DNA from: Nonomuraea montanisoli
GTDB lineage: Bacteria > Actinomycetota > Actinomycetes > Streptosporangiales > Streptosporangiaceae
Direction of reading: 5' to 3'
NCBI RefSeq assembly: GCF_013363975.1
Contig: NZ_JABWGN010000010.1
Coordinates: 124,001 to 188,000 of the forward strand
Length of the DNA stretch: 64,000 bases
Position 1 is the first letter of the stretch, and each line of letters starts with the position of its first letter. This document shows, in pieces, positions 53,595-61,527 of the stretch. The notes under the pieces are model-generated. The model did not search any database. It was given only the letters and a program-made list of their open reading frames with translations, and had not been told where the DNA came from. The translations under genes were made by a program, and so were the position numbers.

Positions 53595-53623
53595 AAACTA
53601 GGCCGGATTGCGGGCGAACTCAA
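53595..53623 (-). promoter_or_regulatory. Promoter of hup: TTGAGT-N17-TAGTTT
   Basis: On the minus strand TTGAGT (53618-53623) and TAGTTT (53595-53600) are 17 bases apart, upstream of hup. The -35 just overlaps the stop of the preceding small gene. Confidence 0.6.
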
Positions 53624-53871
53624 TCACCCGGCGTGCTTTCGGGTGCGCGTGGCGTGTCGAGATCGCCGTCCAGGGAGGCCAGGAGAAGATCCAGACGGGC
53701 CGCCGCCCGTGCCGGATCGCGCTTGGCGAGGTCGCAGATCGTCAGATATCGCCGCGCCAGCCGCTCTTTCTCGTCGGCGGGAAGCCCGGTGAGCACGGCG
53801 CTGACGCGGCGGTGCGCCTCGCGCAGCCGCCGCGCCAGCTCGTCGTCGTCTAGACGGTCGTCGGCAGCCAC
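53620..53871 (-). CDS. Small acidic/helical protein of unknown function
   Basis: The 83-residue protein is highly charged and helical ([40 protein letters not shown]). The start overlaps the leuD stop by 22 bases. No family recognised; overlap and codon pattern support coding. Confidence 0.6.
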   Translation of the reverse strand: MAADDRLDDDELARRLREAHRRVSAVLTGLPADEKERLARRYLTICDLAKRDPARAAARLDLLLASLDGDLDTPRAPESTPGD

Positions 53872-54437
53872 GGCTGCCGCTCATTCTCGTACGCCGCGAC
53901 GTCGTCGGCGTGCCGCAGGGTCAGGCCGATGTCGTCGAGGCCCTCCATGAGCCGCCAGCGGGTGTAGTCGTCGATCTCGAAGCCGACGACCTCGCCGGCC
54001 CAGCGGACCTCGCGGCCCTCCAGATCGACCGTCACCTGCAGCGACGGGTCGGCCTCGGCGGCGGCCTGCAGCGCCTCGACCTTCTCGGCCGGCAGGATGA
54101 CCGGCAGCAGGCCCATCTTGGTGGAGTTGTTGCGGAAGATGTCGCCGAACCGGGCGGCGATCACCACGCGGAAACCGTACTGCTGCAGCGCCCAGACGGC
54201 GTGCTCGCGCGATGAGCCGGTGCCGAAGTCGGGTCCGGAGACCAGGATCGAGGCGCCCTGGTAGGCCGGGTCGTTGAGGACGAAGCCGGGGTCCTCGCGC
54301 CAGGCGGAGAACAGGCCCTTCTCGAAGCCGGTGCGGCTGACCTGCTTGAGCCAGACGGCCGGGATGATCTGGTCGGTGTCGACGTTGCTGCGGCGCAGCG
54401 GCACCGCCGTACCGGTGTGGGTGACGAACGCGTCCAT
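53850..54437 (-). CDS. leuD: 3-isopropylmalate dehydratase small subunit
   Basis: The 195-residue swivel domain has [40 protein letters not shown] and [20 protein letters not shown]. With LeuC it isomerises isopropylmalate in leucine synthesis. GGAGATCCCGACC precedes the ATG. Confidence 0.97.
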   Translation of the reverse strand: MDAFVTHTGTAVPLRRSNVDTDQIIPAVWLKQVSRTGFEKGLFSAWREDPGFVLNDPAYQGASILVSGPDFGTGSSREHAVWALQQYGFRVVIAARFGDIFRNNSTKMGLLPVILPAEKVEALQAAAEADPSLQVTVDLEGREVRWAGEVVGFEIDDYTRWRLMEGLDDIGLTLRHADDVAAYENERQPWLPTTV

Positions 54438-54449
54438 GGTCGGGATCTC

Positions 54450-54540
54450 CTAGAGGTCGGCAGACGGAAGCACGTCGGTCAGGTGGCCTGGCCGCCTGAC
54501 CGTGACCGCGCTAGAGGTCCGCGGGAGCGGTCAGGTGGCC
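54450..54540 (-). repeat. 61-bp partial duplication around the leuC stop
   Basis: CTAGAGGTC recurs at 54450 and 54511, and GTCAGGTGGCC follows each. The second copy holds the leuC stop and its last codons; the first lies in the leuC-leuD gap. Confidence 0.6.
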
Positions 54541-55896
54541 GGTGACGGCGGTCGCGGCGGCGACCTGCGGCGACACCAGGTGGGTGCGGCCACCCTTGCC
54601 CTGGCGGCCCTCGAAGTTGCGGTTGGAGGTCGAGGCGCTGCGCTCGCCCGGCTGGAGCGTGTCGGGGTTCATGCCGAGGCACATGGAGCAGCCGGCCTCG
54701 CGCCACTCGGCGCCGGCGGCCTTGAACACCTCGTGCAGCCCCTCCTGCTCGGCCTGCAGCTTGACCAGCATCGAGCCGGGCACGATGAGCGTGCGCGTCT
54801 TCACCTGCCGGCCGCGCAGGATCTCGGCGGCCGAGCGGAGGTCCTCGATGCGGCCGTTGGTGCAGGAGCCGACGAAGACGGTGTCGACCTCGATCTCGCG
54901 CAGCGGGGTGCCGGCGGTCAGGCCCATGTACTCCAGGGCGCGCTCGGCGGCGGAGCGCTCGATCGGGTCGGCGAAGCTCGCCGGGTCGGGCACCGACGCG
55001 CCCAGCGGCAGGCCCTGGCCGGGGTTGGTGCCCCACGTGACGTACGGGGTGAGCGTGGCGGCGTCGATCTCGACGACCTTGTCGAAGACGGCGTCGTCGT
55101 CGGTGCGCAGCGACGTCCAGTACTCGACCGCCTGGTCCCACAGCTCGCCGGAGGGCGCGTGCGGGCGGCCCTTGAGGTAGGCGAACGTGGTCTCGTCCGG
55201 GGCGATCAGGCCCGCCCGGGCGCCGGCCTCGATCGACATGTTGCACACCGTCATCCGGCCCTCCATGGAGAGCTTGCGGATGGCCTCGCCGCGGTACTCG
55301 ACGATGTAGCCCTGGCCGCCGCCGGTGCCGATCTTGGCGATGATGGCCAGGATGAGGTCCTTGGCGGTGACGCCCGCGGGCAGCTCGCCCGAGACCTCGA
55401 TGGCCATGGTCTTCGGCCGGTAGGCGGGCAGGGTCTGCGTGGCCAGCACGTGCTCGACCTCGGAGGTGCCGATGCCGAACGCGATGCCGCCGAACGCGCC
55501 GTGCGTGGAGGTGTGGGAGTCGCCGCAGACGATGGTCATGCCCGGCTGGGTCAGGCCGAACTGCGGGCCGATGATGTGCACCACGCCCTGGCCGGCGTCG
55601 CCCATGGGGTGCAGCCGGATGCCGAACTCGGCGGCGTTCTTGCGCAGCGTCTCGACCTGGGTCTTGGAGACCGGGTCGGCGATGGGGCCGAGCACGGTCG
55701 GGACGTTGTGGTCCTCGGTCGCGATGGTGAGGTCGGGCCTGCGCACCTCACGGCCGGCGAGCCGGAGCCCGTCGAACGCCTGCGGGCTGGTCACCTCGTG
55801 GATGAGGTGCAGGTCGATGTAGAGCAGGTCGGGCTCGCCGTCGGCGCGGCGCACGACGTGCTGCTCCCAGACCTTCTCCGCCAGTGTGCGGCCCAT
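54511..55896 (-). CDS. leuC: 3-isopropylmalate dehydratase large subunit
   Basis: The 461-residue aconitase-family enzyme has the substrate segment [20 protein letters not shown] and cluster cysteines in [13 protein letters not shown] and [20 protein letters not shown]. It binds a 4Fe-4S cluster. The ATG at 55896 follows AGCAGGAGATC. It is divergent from ndgR, its expected regulator. Confidence 0.97.
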   Translation of the reverse strand: MGRTLAEKVWEQHVVRRADGEPDLLYIDLHLIHEVTSPQAFDGLRLAGREVRRPDLTIATEDHNVPTVLGPIADPVSKTQVETLRKNAAEFGIRLHPMGDAGQGVVHIIGPQFGLTQPGMTIVCGDSHTSTHGAFGGIAFGIGTSEVEHVLATQTLPAYRPKTMAIEVSGELPAGVTAKDLILAIIAKIGTGGGQGYIVEYRGEAIRKLSMEGRMTVCNMSIEAGARAGLIAPDETTFAYLKGRPHAPSGELWDQAVEYWTSLRTDDDAVFDKVVEIDAATLTPYVTWGTNPGQGLPLGASVPDPASFADPIERSAAERALEYMGLTAGTPLREIEVDTVFVGSCTNGRIEDLRSAAEILRGRQVKTRTLIVPGSMLVKLQAEQEGLHEVFKAAGAEWREAGCSMCLGMNPDTLQPGERSASTSNRNFEGRQGKGGRTHLVSPQVAAATAVTGHLTAPADL

Positions 55897-55982
55897 GATC
55901 TCCTCCTGCTTTTCCACGACTGCTGCTTGCCGGCGATGCTCCGCATCGCGGCTCAGTCGCGGTGTGTAGCTTCGCCTCCGAC

Positions 55983-56012
55983 TTGCTTTCTCATATGTCG
56001 AGACGGCAGTAT
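55983..56012 (+). promoter_or_regulatory. ndgR promoter with dyad in the spacer
   Basis: TTGCTT (55983-55988) and CAGTAT (56007-56012) are 18 bases apart, and the ATG is six bases after the -10, so the message is probably leaderless. The spacer holds TCTC-N7-GAGA (55989-56003) around CATATG, a likely NdgR site shared with leuCD. Confidence 0.5.
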
Positions 56013-56018
56013 CGGTCT

Positions 56019-56735
56019 ATGGACAACTCTAGCGGAGTCGGAGTACTCGACAAGGCCGTTCTGGTGCTCAATGCCCTCGAAGCCGGCCCGGCCTCGCTGG
56101 CCCAGCTCGTTCAGGCCACCGGATTGGCCCGCCCCACCGCGCATCGGCTCGCGGTCGCCCTCGAACACCACCGCATTGTGAGCCGTGACACACAGGGCAG
56201 GTTCGTCCTGGGTCCGCGGCTCTCGGAGTTGTCCACGGCCGCCGGCGAGGACCGGCTGCTCGCGGTGGCCGCGCCGGTGCTGATGCAGTTGCGCGACCTG
56301 ACGGGTGAGAGCGCGCAGCTCTATCGCCGCCAGGGTGACGAGCGCGTGTGCGTGGCCGCGGCGGAACGCGCGAGCGGCCTGCGTGACACCGTACCGGTGG
56401 GATCGGCGCTGCCCATGGGGGCGGGTTCGGCGGCGCAGATCCTGCTGGCCTGGGAGGAGCCCGACCGGCTGCACCGCGGGTTGCGCGGCGCCAAGTTCAC
56501 CGCCGCGACGCTCGCGTCGGTGCGCCGCCGCGGCTGGGCCCACAGCGTGGGCGAGCGGGAGCAGGGCGTGGCGAGCGTGTCGGCGCCCATCCGGGGCAGC
56601 GGCGGCAAGGTCATCGCCGCGGTGTCGGTGTCGGGCCCCATCGAGCGGCTCACGCGGGCGCCCGGACGCCTGCACGCCGTACCGGTGATGGCCGCCGCCG
56701 AGCGGATCACCGAATCGATGCGCCGCTCGTCATGA
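56019..56735 (+). CDS. ndgR: IclR-family regulator NdgR
   Basis: The 238-residue regulator begins MDNSSGVGVLDKAVLVLNAL. Its helix-turn-helix has LARPTAHRLAVALEHHRIVS, and the ligand domain has GESAQLYRRQGDERVCVAAA and GVASVSAPIRGSGGKVIAAV. Sequence and position beside leuCD match actinomycete NdgR, which controls branched-chain amino acid and antibiotic genes. Upstream in-frame ATGs lie inside the promoter. Confidence 0.95.
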   Translation: MDNSSGVGVLDKAVLVLNALEAGPASLAQLVQATGLARPTAHRLAVALEHHRIVSRDTQGRFVLGPRLSELSTAAGEDRLLAVAAPVLMQLRDLTGESAQLYRRQGDERVCVAAAERASGLRDTVPVGSALPMGAGSAAQILLAWEEPDRLHRGLRGAKFTAATLASVRRRGWAHSVGEREQGVASVSAPIRGSGGKVIAAVSVSGPIERLTRAPGRLHAVPVMAAAERITESMRRSS

Positions 56736-56798
56736 TCAGGATGGGCGTGGCGGCCCGGCCGCTGTCGTGATCATGAAGCGCCGCACGTCATGATCGGC
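56718..56798. repeat. Imperfect repeat of the ndgR 3' end
   Basis: GCCGCtCGTCATGATCA around the ndgR stop is echoed by CCGCTGTCGTGATCATGA and CGCCGCACGTCATGATCGG downstream. The spacing is irregular. Confidence 0.4.
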
Positions 56799-56851
56799 AA
56801 AAGCACGGATTTGGGGGGCCGAGTGCGCCGTCGGCGCACTAGCCTGAGTGC

Positions 56852-58585
56852 GTGACAGATCGCATCGAGGTAGCCGCCACTGAGCTGCGACCGCTGCTCG
56901 AAGAGTTCATCCTGTGGGCGCGGGTCAACGCGCCCGACAGCGACCCCGAGCTCGTCGGGCCCGCCGCCCTGTGGCACCGTCTCGCCTTCTCCAGCGACCT
57001 CGGCACGTGGAAGCGCGCCGACCTGCGTAACCTGCTCCTGGACCGCATGCCGAAGGTCGTGGAGGACCCGGACTCCGCCGCCGACGGCATGCTGCCGGCC
57101 GTGGACGCGTACCTCACCTTCCTCTCCCAGACCGGGAGGCTGACCAAGGGCTCCGACTCCCTGGACGGCCTGCGGGAGGAGCTCGACGACGTCGAGGACG
57201 AGTTCGTCGAGCTGATGGAGGAGCTCCTCGACGACGCCGAGGGCGACGACGAGGACGAGGAGGAGGAGACCAGCGATCTGGGCGACTTCGAGCCGTTCGC
57301 GGACGAGCTCGCCGACCTGCCCACGATCCGGCTGCGGCCGGACGCCGAGCTGGCCGCCGCCGCCCGCGAGGTGCCGCTGATCGCCAAGGCCCGCGACCTG
57401 GCCGTGTGGGTCGGCTCCGGCCGCCGCGTCGGCGAGGACACCCTGCTGTCCGACGCCGAGGTGGAGGAGGCGCTGGCCGCCGCCGGCCTGCCCAGGCCGG
57501 AGACCGAGGGCTCCCTCGCCGAGGCCGTGCCCCAGCTCTGGAACGTCTGGAACCTCGCCGTCGACCTGGAGTTCCTGGAGCCGGGCGAGGGCAACACGGT
57601 GGCCGTGCAGGACGACACGTCCGAGTGGCCGTTCGGCGACGACGAGGACGTGCTCGACGCCTGGATGCTCGGCCTCCACTCGATCGACTACGGCGACCCG
57701 GAGCTGCCCGACGACGACCTGACCATGGCCCTCGCGGGGCTCACCCGCGGCGTGCTGGTGCGGCTGCTGCTGGCCGGCGGCTCGCGTGAGCTCGACGGCC
57801 TGCGCCAGGAGCTCGCCGACGCCGCCGCCGACCTCGACGAGCTCGGCTCCGACGCGTGGGAGGCCGCCGGCGACCCGCTGGCCCCGGCCGTCGAGTGGCT
57901 CACCGGCTACGGCATGGTCACCCTCGACGAGGCACAGGGGGCCGGCGGGACGCTCAGCCTGACGGCGCTCGGCACCGAGGGCGTCATCCACCTCGTGGAC
58001 GACGCCGACATCGAGATCGACGCGCGGCCCGCCATCGAGTCGATGAGCGCCCACGAGCTGCTCGCGCTCAGCGCCGAGCTGCCGGAGGAGGAGGCCGACG
58101 CCGAGTTCGCCGCCTGGATGCGGCTGCGCGAGCCGGGCCGGGCGGCCGAGGAGCTGCTGGAGGCGGCGGCCGAGGACGAGAGCGACGCGCTCATCCGCGT
58201 CCAGGCCGCCAGCGTGGTGGGCACGCTCGGCGAGGAGGCCGTACCGGCCTGGCAGGCGGCGCTGAAGGAGCCGTCGCTGCGCCCGTACGCGGCCACGCAC
58301 CTGAGCCAGCTCGGGGTCGAGGGGGCGCCCGAGCCGACCCAGGACGACACCCACTGGCTGATCCTGGACATGTGGACCATCTCCGCCGGGCTGGGCCGCT
58401 CGGAGTTCGTCAGCAGCCTGCGCGACATCGGCCCGGACCTGCTCAACAACCTGCTGGAGGTGATCTGGAAGATCCCGCACGCTCACGTGGAGGAGCTGCT
58501 GGACCTGATCTCCCAGGTGCACCCGGACAAGCAGGTCGCCAAGGCGGCCCGCCGGGCGCTGTTCAAGGCCCGCTCGCACCAGTAG
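56852..58585 (+). CDS. Large acidic protein of unknown function
   Basis: The 577-residue soluble protein is very acidic, with a DDAEGDDEDEEEETSDLGDF linker near residue 128. The N-terminus (LLEEFILWARVNAPDSDPEL) and the helical C-terminal third (LIRVQAASVVGTLGEEAVPA, LLDLISQVHPDKQVAKAARR) suggest HEAT-like helical repeats. I do not recognise a named family. It forms its own unit, with a strong hairpin after the stop. Confidence 0.75.
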   Translation: MTDRIEVAATELRPLLEEFILWARVNAPDSDPELVGPAALWHRLAFSSDLGTWKRADLRNLLLDRMPKVVEDPDSAADGMLPAVDAYLTFLSQTGRLTKGSDSLDGLREELDDVEDEFVELMEELLDDAEGDDEDEEEETSDLGDFEPFADELADLPTIRLRPDAELAAAAREVPLIAKARDLAVWVGSGRRVGEDTLLSDAEVEEALAAAGLPRPETEGSLAEAVPQLWNVWNLAVDLEFLEPGEGNTVAVQDDTSEWPFGDDEDVLDAWMLGLHSIDYGDPELPDDDLTMALAGLTRGVLVRLLLAGGSRELDGLRQELADAAADLDELGSDAWEAAGDPLAPAVEWLTGYGMVTLDEAQGAGGTLSLTALGTEGVIHLVDDADIEIDARPAIESMSAHELLALSAELPEEEADAEFAAWMRLREPGRAAEELLEAAAEDESDALIRVQAASVVGTLGEEAVPAWQAALKEPSLRPYAATHLSQLGVEGAPEPTQDDTHWLILDMWTISAGLGRSEFVSSLRDIGPDLLNNLLEVIWKIPHAHVEELLDLISQVHPDKQVAKAARRALFKARSHQ

Positions 58586-58599
58586 CCGTCCGCTTGCGC

Positions 58600-58641
58600 C
58601 GCTGTGCCCCGTGACCGCCTTTCGCGGCTCGGGGCACAGCG
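58600..58641. terminator. Bidirectional terminator between convergent genes
   Basis: A 12-bp stem, CGCTGTGCCCCG/CGGGGCACAGCG, with an inner CCGC/GCGG stem lies between the acidic protein and the nuclease-like gene. It is followed by gttct on the plus strand. Confidence 0.75.
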
Positions 58642-58662
58642 GTTCTCGGTCTGTGGTCCTGC

Positions 58663-59514
58663 CTAGGGAGCGAGGACGTCGTCGAGGGAGTCGGCGGTGG
58701 CGGCCCGACGGATCCACTCCTGGATCTGGGCGAGATCGGTGCAGCCGGCGATCCGCAGCCTGGCCTGCTCGGTCAGGGTGAGGCCGCGCGCCTCCAGAAA
58801 GGTGATCAGGGCCTCGATCTCGCCCTCCGCCTTACCCTTGCCGAAGTGCTCACGAGCGAAGGGACTGTAGACCGGCCACGCCGTTGACGACATGATCTCC
58901 TCCAGGTTCTGCTTCACGCCCACAGAGGCGAGGTCATAAGCGTATTCATAGTACTGCGGAGCGTGTTCGCCGCCGACCTCTGCCAACGCGACGACGAACG
59001 CCTCCACGACGGGGCGGCTCTGGCCGTGGAGCATCACGGACACTGTGGCCAGTTCCATGCATGCGGCGGCTTCGACGGGGTCGGTGATGGCCGGCACCTG
59101 GTCCGGCCCCATGACGAGGGGCGTCAACGAGTACCCCGGCAGCTTCGTGACGATCGGCGCGGCGGCCCAGGCCCCTACCTTGTCCGTCGGGCACACGACG
59201 AGCACCACGACCGGGCAGTCGAGCCGCAGCCACAGGGAGGCAGCGTATCGAGCCCAGGCGATCCGCTTCGTCTCGACGGGCTCAAGCTGGACCTCGATGA
59301 CGACGGCCAGCTCGGGATCCCTCGGGGGCCCCAATGTGATCACCGTGTCGGCGTAGCAGTCACGGGAGTGCCGGTCGTTGAACTCTCCCGTGGTGACCTC
59401 GACATAGGTGTCCGTCGAGAGGTCGGGGTCGTAGAGCCGCTGAAGGATCTCAACGGCGAACGCCGGGCGGCCTCTGAAGAGCCCGTTCAGCGTGTCATGG
59501 ATGATGGATGGCAC
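58663..59514 (-). CDS. PD-(D/E)XK nuclease-like protein (Rpn/transposase_31-like family)
   Basis: The 283-residue protein has a restriction-endonuclease-like core: YADTVITLGPPRDPELAVVI then EVQLEPVETKRIAWARYAAS (Asp...Glu-X-Gln). It ends with a helical LITFLEARGLTLTEQARLRI tail, as in actinobacterial relatives of Rpn proteins. Cys and codon use differ slightly from neighbours. The GTG at 59514 is chosen because the open frame upstream runs through two tRNA genes. Nuclease activity is not proven. Confidence 0.7.
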   Translation of the reverse strand: MPSIIHDTLNGLFRGRPAFAVEILQRLYDPDLSTDTYVEVTTGEFNDRHSRDCYADTVITLGPPRDPELAVVIEVQLEPVETKRIAWARYAASLWLRLDCPVVVLVVCPTDKVGAWAAAPIVTKLPGYSLTPLVMGPDQVPAITDPVEAAACMELATVSVMLHGQSRPVVEAFVVALAEVGGEHAPQYYEYAYDLASVGVKQNLEEIMSSTAWPVYSPFAREHFGKGKAEGEIEALITFLEARGLTLTEQARLRIAGCTDLAQIQEWIRRAATADSLDDVLAP

Positions 59515-59587
59515 ATCGCCGTACGTTATCAGTTGAGTACGGATTGTGACGGGAATTCGCAAAGCCGGATCGAACGAGAACACGAAA

Positions 59588-59618
59588 AACGCCCCGGCGC
59601 GGAGGCGCACGGGGCGTT
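59588..59618 (-). terminator. Terminator of the tRNA-Glu pair
   Basis: AACGCCCC/GGGGCGTT arms are followed on the minus strand by TTTCGTGTT. It lies 14 bases after the second tRNA-Glu. Confidence 0.8.
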
Positions 59619-59631
59619 GTGAGAGAAGACG

Positions 59632-59704
59632 TAGTCCCGACCGGATTCGAACCGGCGCTACCGCCTTGAGAGGGCGGCGTCCTGGGCCACTAGACGACGG
59701 GACC
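59632..59704 (-). tRNA. tRNA-Glu (anticodon CUC)
   Basis: The 73-base cloverleaf has acceptor GGTCCCG / CGGGACT with a G-U end pair, anticodon stem CCGCC/GGCGG around CTCTCAA and T arm GCCGG-TTCGAAT-CCGGT. CCA is not encoded. It is identical to the copy at 59728-59800. Confidence 0.95.
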
Positions 59705-59727
59705 TTCGTTGACTTGTGTGACTGTGG

Positions 59728-59800
59728 TAGTCCCGACCGGATTCGAACCGGCGCTACCGCCTTGAGAGGGCGGCGTCCTGGGCCACTAGACGACGGGACC
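59728..59800 (-). tRNA. tRNA-Glu (anticodon CUC), second copy
   Basis: Identical in sequence to the copy at 59632-59704 and separated from it by 23 bases. The pair is probably one transcript ending at the 59588-59618 hairpin. Confidence 0.95.
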
Positions 59801-59927
59801 GCGTCCCACAAGCAATCCGCCGGGCTGCCCCGGCGACGGACGTAACTCTACCGCACCTCCGAGACCACAACCAAACCGCGATCAGGCGCATGGAGCGGGG
59901 CGGTAGATCGTGGCGCGGTCGTGACGG

Positions 59928-60395
59928 TCAGCCGTGCGTCCGCCTGCCCAGAGCGGCCTCGAAGGCCCGCATCGTCCAAACGATCGTGGCGCGTTCGGCC
60001 GGCGTGAGGTCGGCCAGGACCTCGTCCCAGGCCAGCGCGCTGCCCGCCAGCCACTCGCGGATCGGCTCGACGTACCGCGGCGCGATCGCCACGACCCGTC
60101 GCCGCCGGTCGGCGTCGTCCTCCTGCCGCGTCAGGACGCCGCGGCGCGACAGGTCGCCCACCATGAGGCTGACGGTCGTCGGAGCGATCTCCAGGCGCTC
60201 CGACAGCCCGCTCACCGTGAGCGGGCCGTCGTACTGCAGGTAGGCCAGCAGCGACAGGTGGCGGGGCGCGAGGTCGAGCGTCCGCAGCGCCTCGGGGACG
60301 GGCAGCCGCTTGGCCCGCCCGACGATCCTGGGCATCAGCAGCAGCATCGACCGCACGGCCTGGTCGGTGGTCATGCCGTCCGCGTCGTTGACCAT
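59928..60395 (-). CDS. MarR-family transcriptional regulator
   Basis: The 155-residue winged-helix regulator has LDLAPRHLSLLAYLQYDGPL, LERLEIAPTTVSLMVGDLSR-like recognition helix and DDADRRRRVVAIAPRYVEPI (the DxRxxx wing). GGAGAGGAGCTCC precedes the ATG. It is divergent from a tautomerase gene across two palindromic operators. Confidence 0.92.
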   Translation of the reverse strand: MVNDADGMTTDQAVRSMLLLMPRIVGRAKRLPVPEALRTLDLAPRHLSLLAYLQYDGPLTVSGLSERLEIAPTTVSLMVGDLSRRGVLTRQEDDADRRRRVVAIAPRYVEPIREWLAGSALAWDEVLADLTPAERATIVWTMRAFEAALGRRTHG

Positions 60396-60414
60396 GGAGC
60401 TCCTCTCCGATTAT

Positions 60415-60444
60415 CTTTGATGTCAAAGCTAATTTGATGACAAA
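60415..60444. promoter_or_regulatory. Paired MarR operators CTTTGATGTCAAAG and TTTGATGACAAA
   Basis: A perfect 6-2-6 palindrome at 60415-60428 and a near copy at 60433-60444 lie in the 66-base divergent region. They share TTTGATG-CAAA. Likely sites for the adjacent MarR protein. Confidence 0.75.
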
Positions 60445-60461
60445 CGAACAGAGGGTCCACG

Positions 60462-60848
60462 ATGCCACATCTGACGGTCCGGGTCCTGGAGCCGCAGCTC
60501 GGGGGGAAGGAAACGGCCCTCATCGCCGCGCTGACCGAGGCGGTGGTCGAGGTGTACGGCGAGTGGGCGCGCGACGTCGTGGTGATCCACCTCGACGGCG
60601 TGCCCGCCGGACGGTGGGGCCTGGGAGGCGAGCCGGTCGAGGAGGCGCCGCCCGCGATCATGTTCGGCATCCGCGAGGCGGCGTTCACCCGTCCGGACAG
60701 CGAGGAGCTCGTCGCCCGGCTCGTGCGAACCGTCACCGGCGCCGTCGCCGGCGTCCTCGGCGCGCACCTGCGCGACACGATCACGGTCGAGCTGGTCGCC
60801 ACCCCGGCCGGCCGGACCGCCGTCGGAGGCGTGATCGTCGACGGCTAG
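60462..60848 (+). CDS. Tautomerase-superfamily protein, fused 4-OT type
   Basis: The 128-residue protein keeps the catalytic Pro after Met (MPHLTVRVLEPQL). Two similar beta-alpha-beta halves are visible: residues 2-60 and about 66-128 (AIMFGIREAAFTRPDSEELV). This suggests a fused pair like 4-oxalocrotonate tautomerase dimers. AGAGGG precedes the ATG. It is probably repressed by the divergent MarR protein and may detoxify an unknown carbonyl or halogenated compound. Confidence 0.75.
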   Translation: MPHLTVRVLEPQLGGKETALIAALTEAVVEVYGEWARDVVVIHLDGVPAGRWGLGGEPVEEAPPAIMFGIREAAFTRPDSEELVARLVRTVTGAVAGVLGAHLRDTITVELVATPAGRTAVGGVIVDG

Positions 60849-60851
60849 CCG

Positions 60852-60927
60852 GCGACGTGCGCGAAGCGCGGCCGGCCGGTCAGCAGACCGTGACGTTCGC
60901 GGAGCGCGGCTAGCCGGTCAGCAGGCC
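60852..60927 (-). repeat. 38-bp tandem repeat, 2 copies, including a stop codon
   Basis: Units at 60852-60889 and 60890-60927 share GAAGCGCGGCC/GGAGCGCGGCT and CCGGTCAGCAG. The second holds the last codons (LLTG) and stop of the response regulator. Confidence 0.75.
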
Positions 60928-61527
60928 GCGGCGGTAGGCCTCCGCCACGGCGGCCGCGCGGTCGTGGACGTCGAGCTTGGCGTAGACGTGCAGGAGGTGG
61001 GTCTTGACGCTGGCCTGGCTGATGAACAGCCGCGCGGCGGCCTGCTGGTTGGTCGCCCCGCCCGCCACCAGCCGCAGCACCTCCAGCTCACGCGGGCTCA
61101 GCGCGCCCCGCGCGGGCTTGCGCACCTGCTCGGCCAGGCGGCCCACGACGGCGGGCGCGAGGACCGTCTCGCCGCGTACGGCGGCGCGGACCGCGCGCAC
61201 CAGCTCGTGCGCCGGGGCGTCCTTGAGCAGGTAGCCCGCCGCGCCCGCCTCCAGCGCGGTCAGCACGTCCGTGTCGAACGTGGTCAGCACCAGCACCCGC
61301 GGCGCCGCCGGGCCGAGCGCCCGCAGCTCGCGGATGGCGGTGACGCCGTCCATGCCGGGCATGCGCAGGTCCAGGAGGACGAGGTCCGGGGTCAGCTCGG
61401 CCGCCAGCCTGACCGCCCCGGCCCCGTCGGACGCCTCCCCCACGACCTCCAGGTCCGGCTCCGCGTCCAGCGCCGCGCGCAGGCCGTCGCGCACGATCGG
61501 GTGGTCGTCCACCAGGAGCAGCCTCAT
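60910..61527 (-). CDS. NarL/LuxR-type response regulator
   Basis: The 205-residue protein has a receiver domain with LLLVDDHPIVRDGL, the phosphoacceptor DLVLLDLRMPGMDG and VLTTFD, and a LuxR helix-turn-helix (LSPRELEVLRLVAGGATNQQ, FISQASVKTHLLHVYAKLDV). Its ATG overlaps the kinase stop (ATGA). It is the partner of the preceding kinase. Confidence 0.95.
   Translation of the reverse strand: MRLLLVDDHPIVRDGLRAALDAEPDLEVVGEASDGAGAVRLAAELTPDLVLLDLRMPGMDGVTAIRELRALGPAAPRVLVLTTFDTDVLTALEAGAAGYLLKDAPAHELVRAVRAAVRGETVLAPAVVGRLAEQVRKPARGALSPRELEVLRLVAGGATNQQAAARLFISQASVKTHLLHVYAKLDVHDRAAAVAEAYRRGLLTG

Noticed and set aside
59515-59811. N-terminal extension of the nuclease-like gene
   Set aside because: Runs through both tRNA-Glu genes; the repeated residues in it are translated tRNA.
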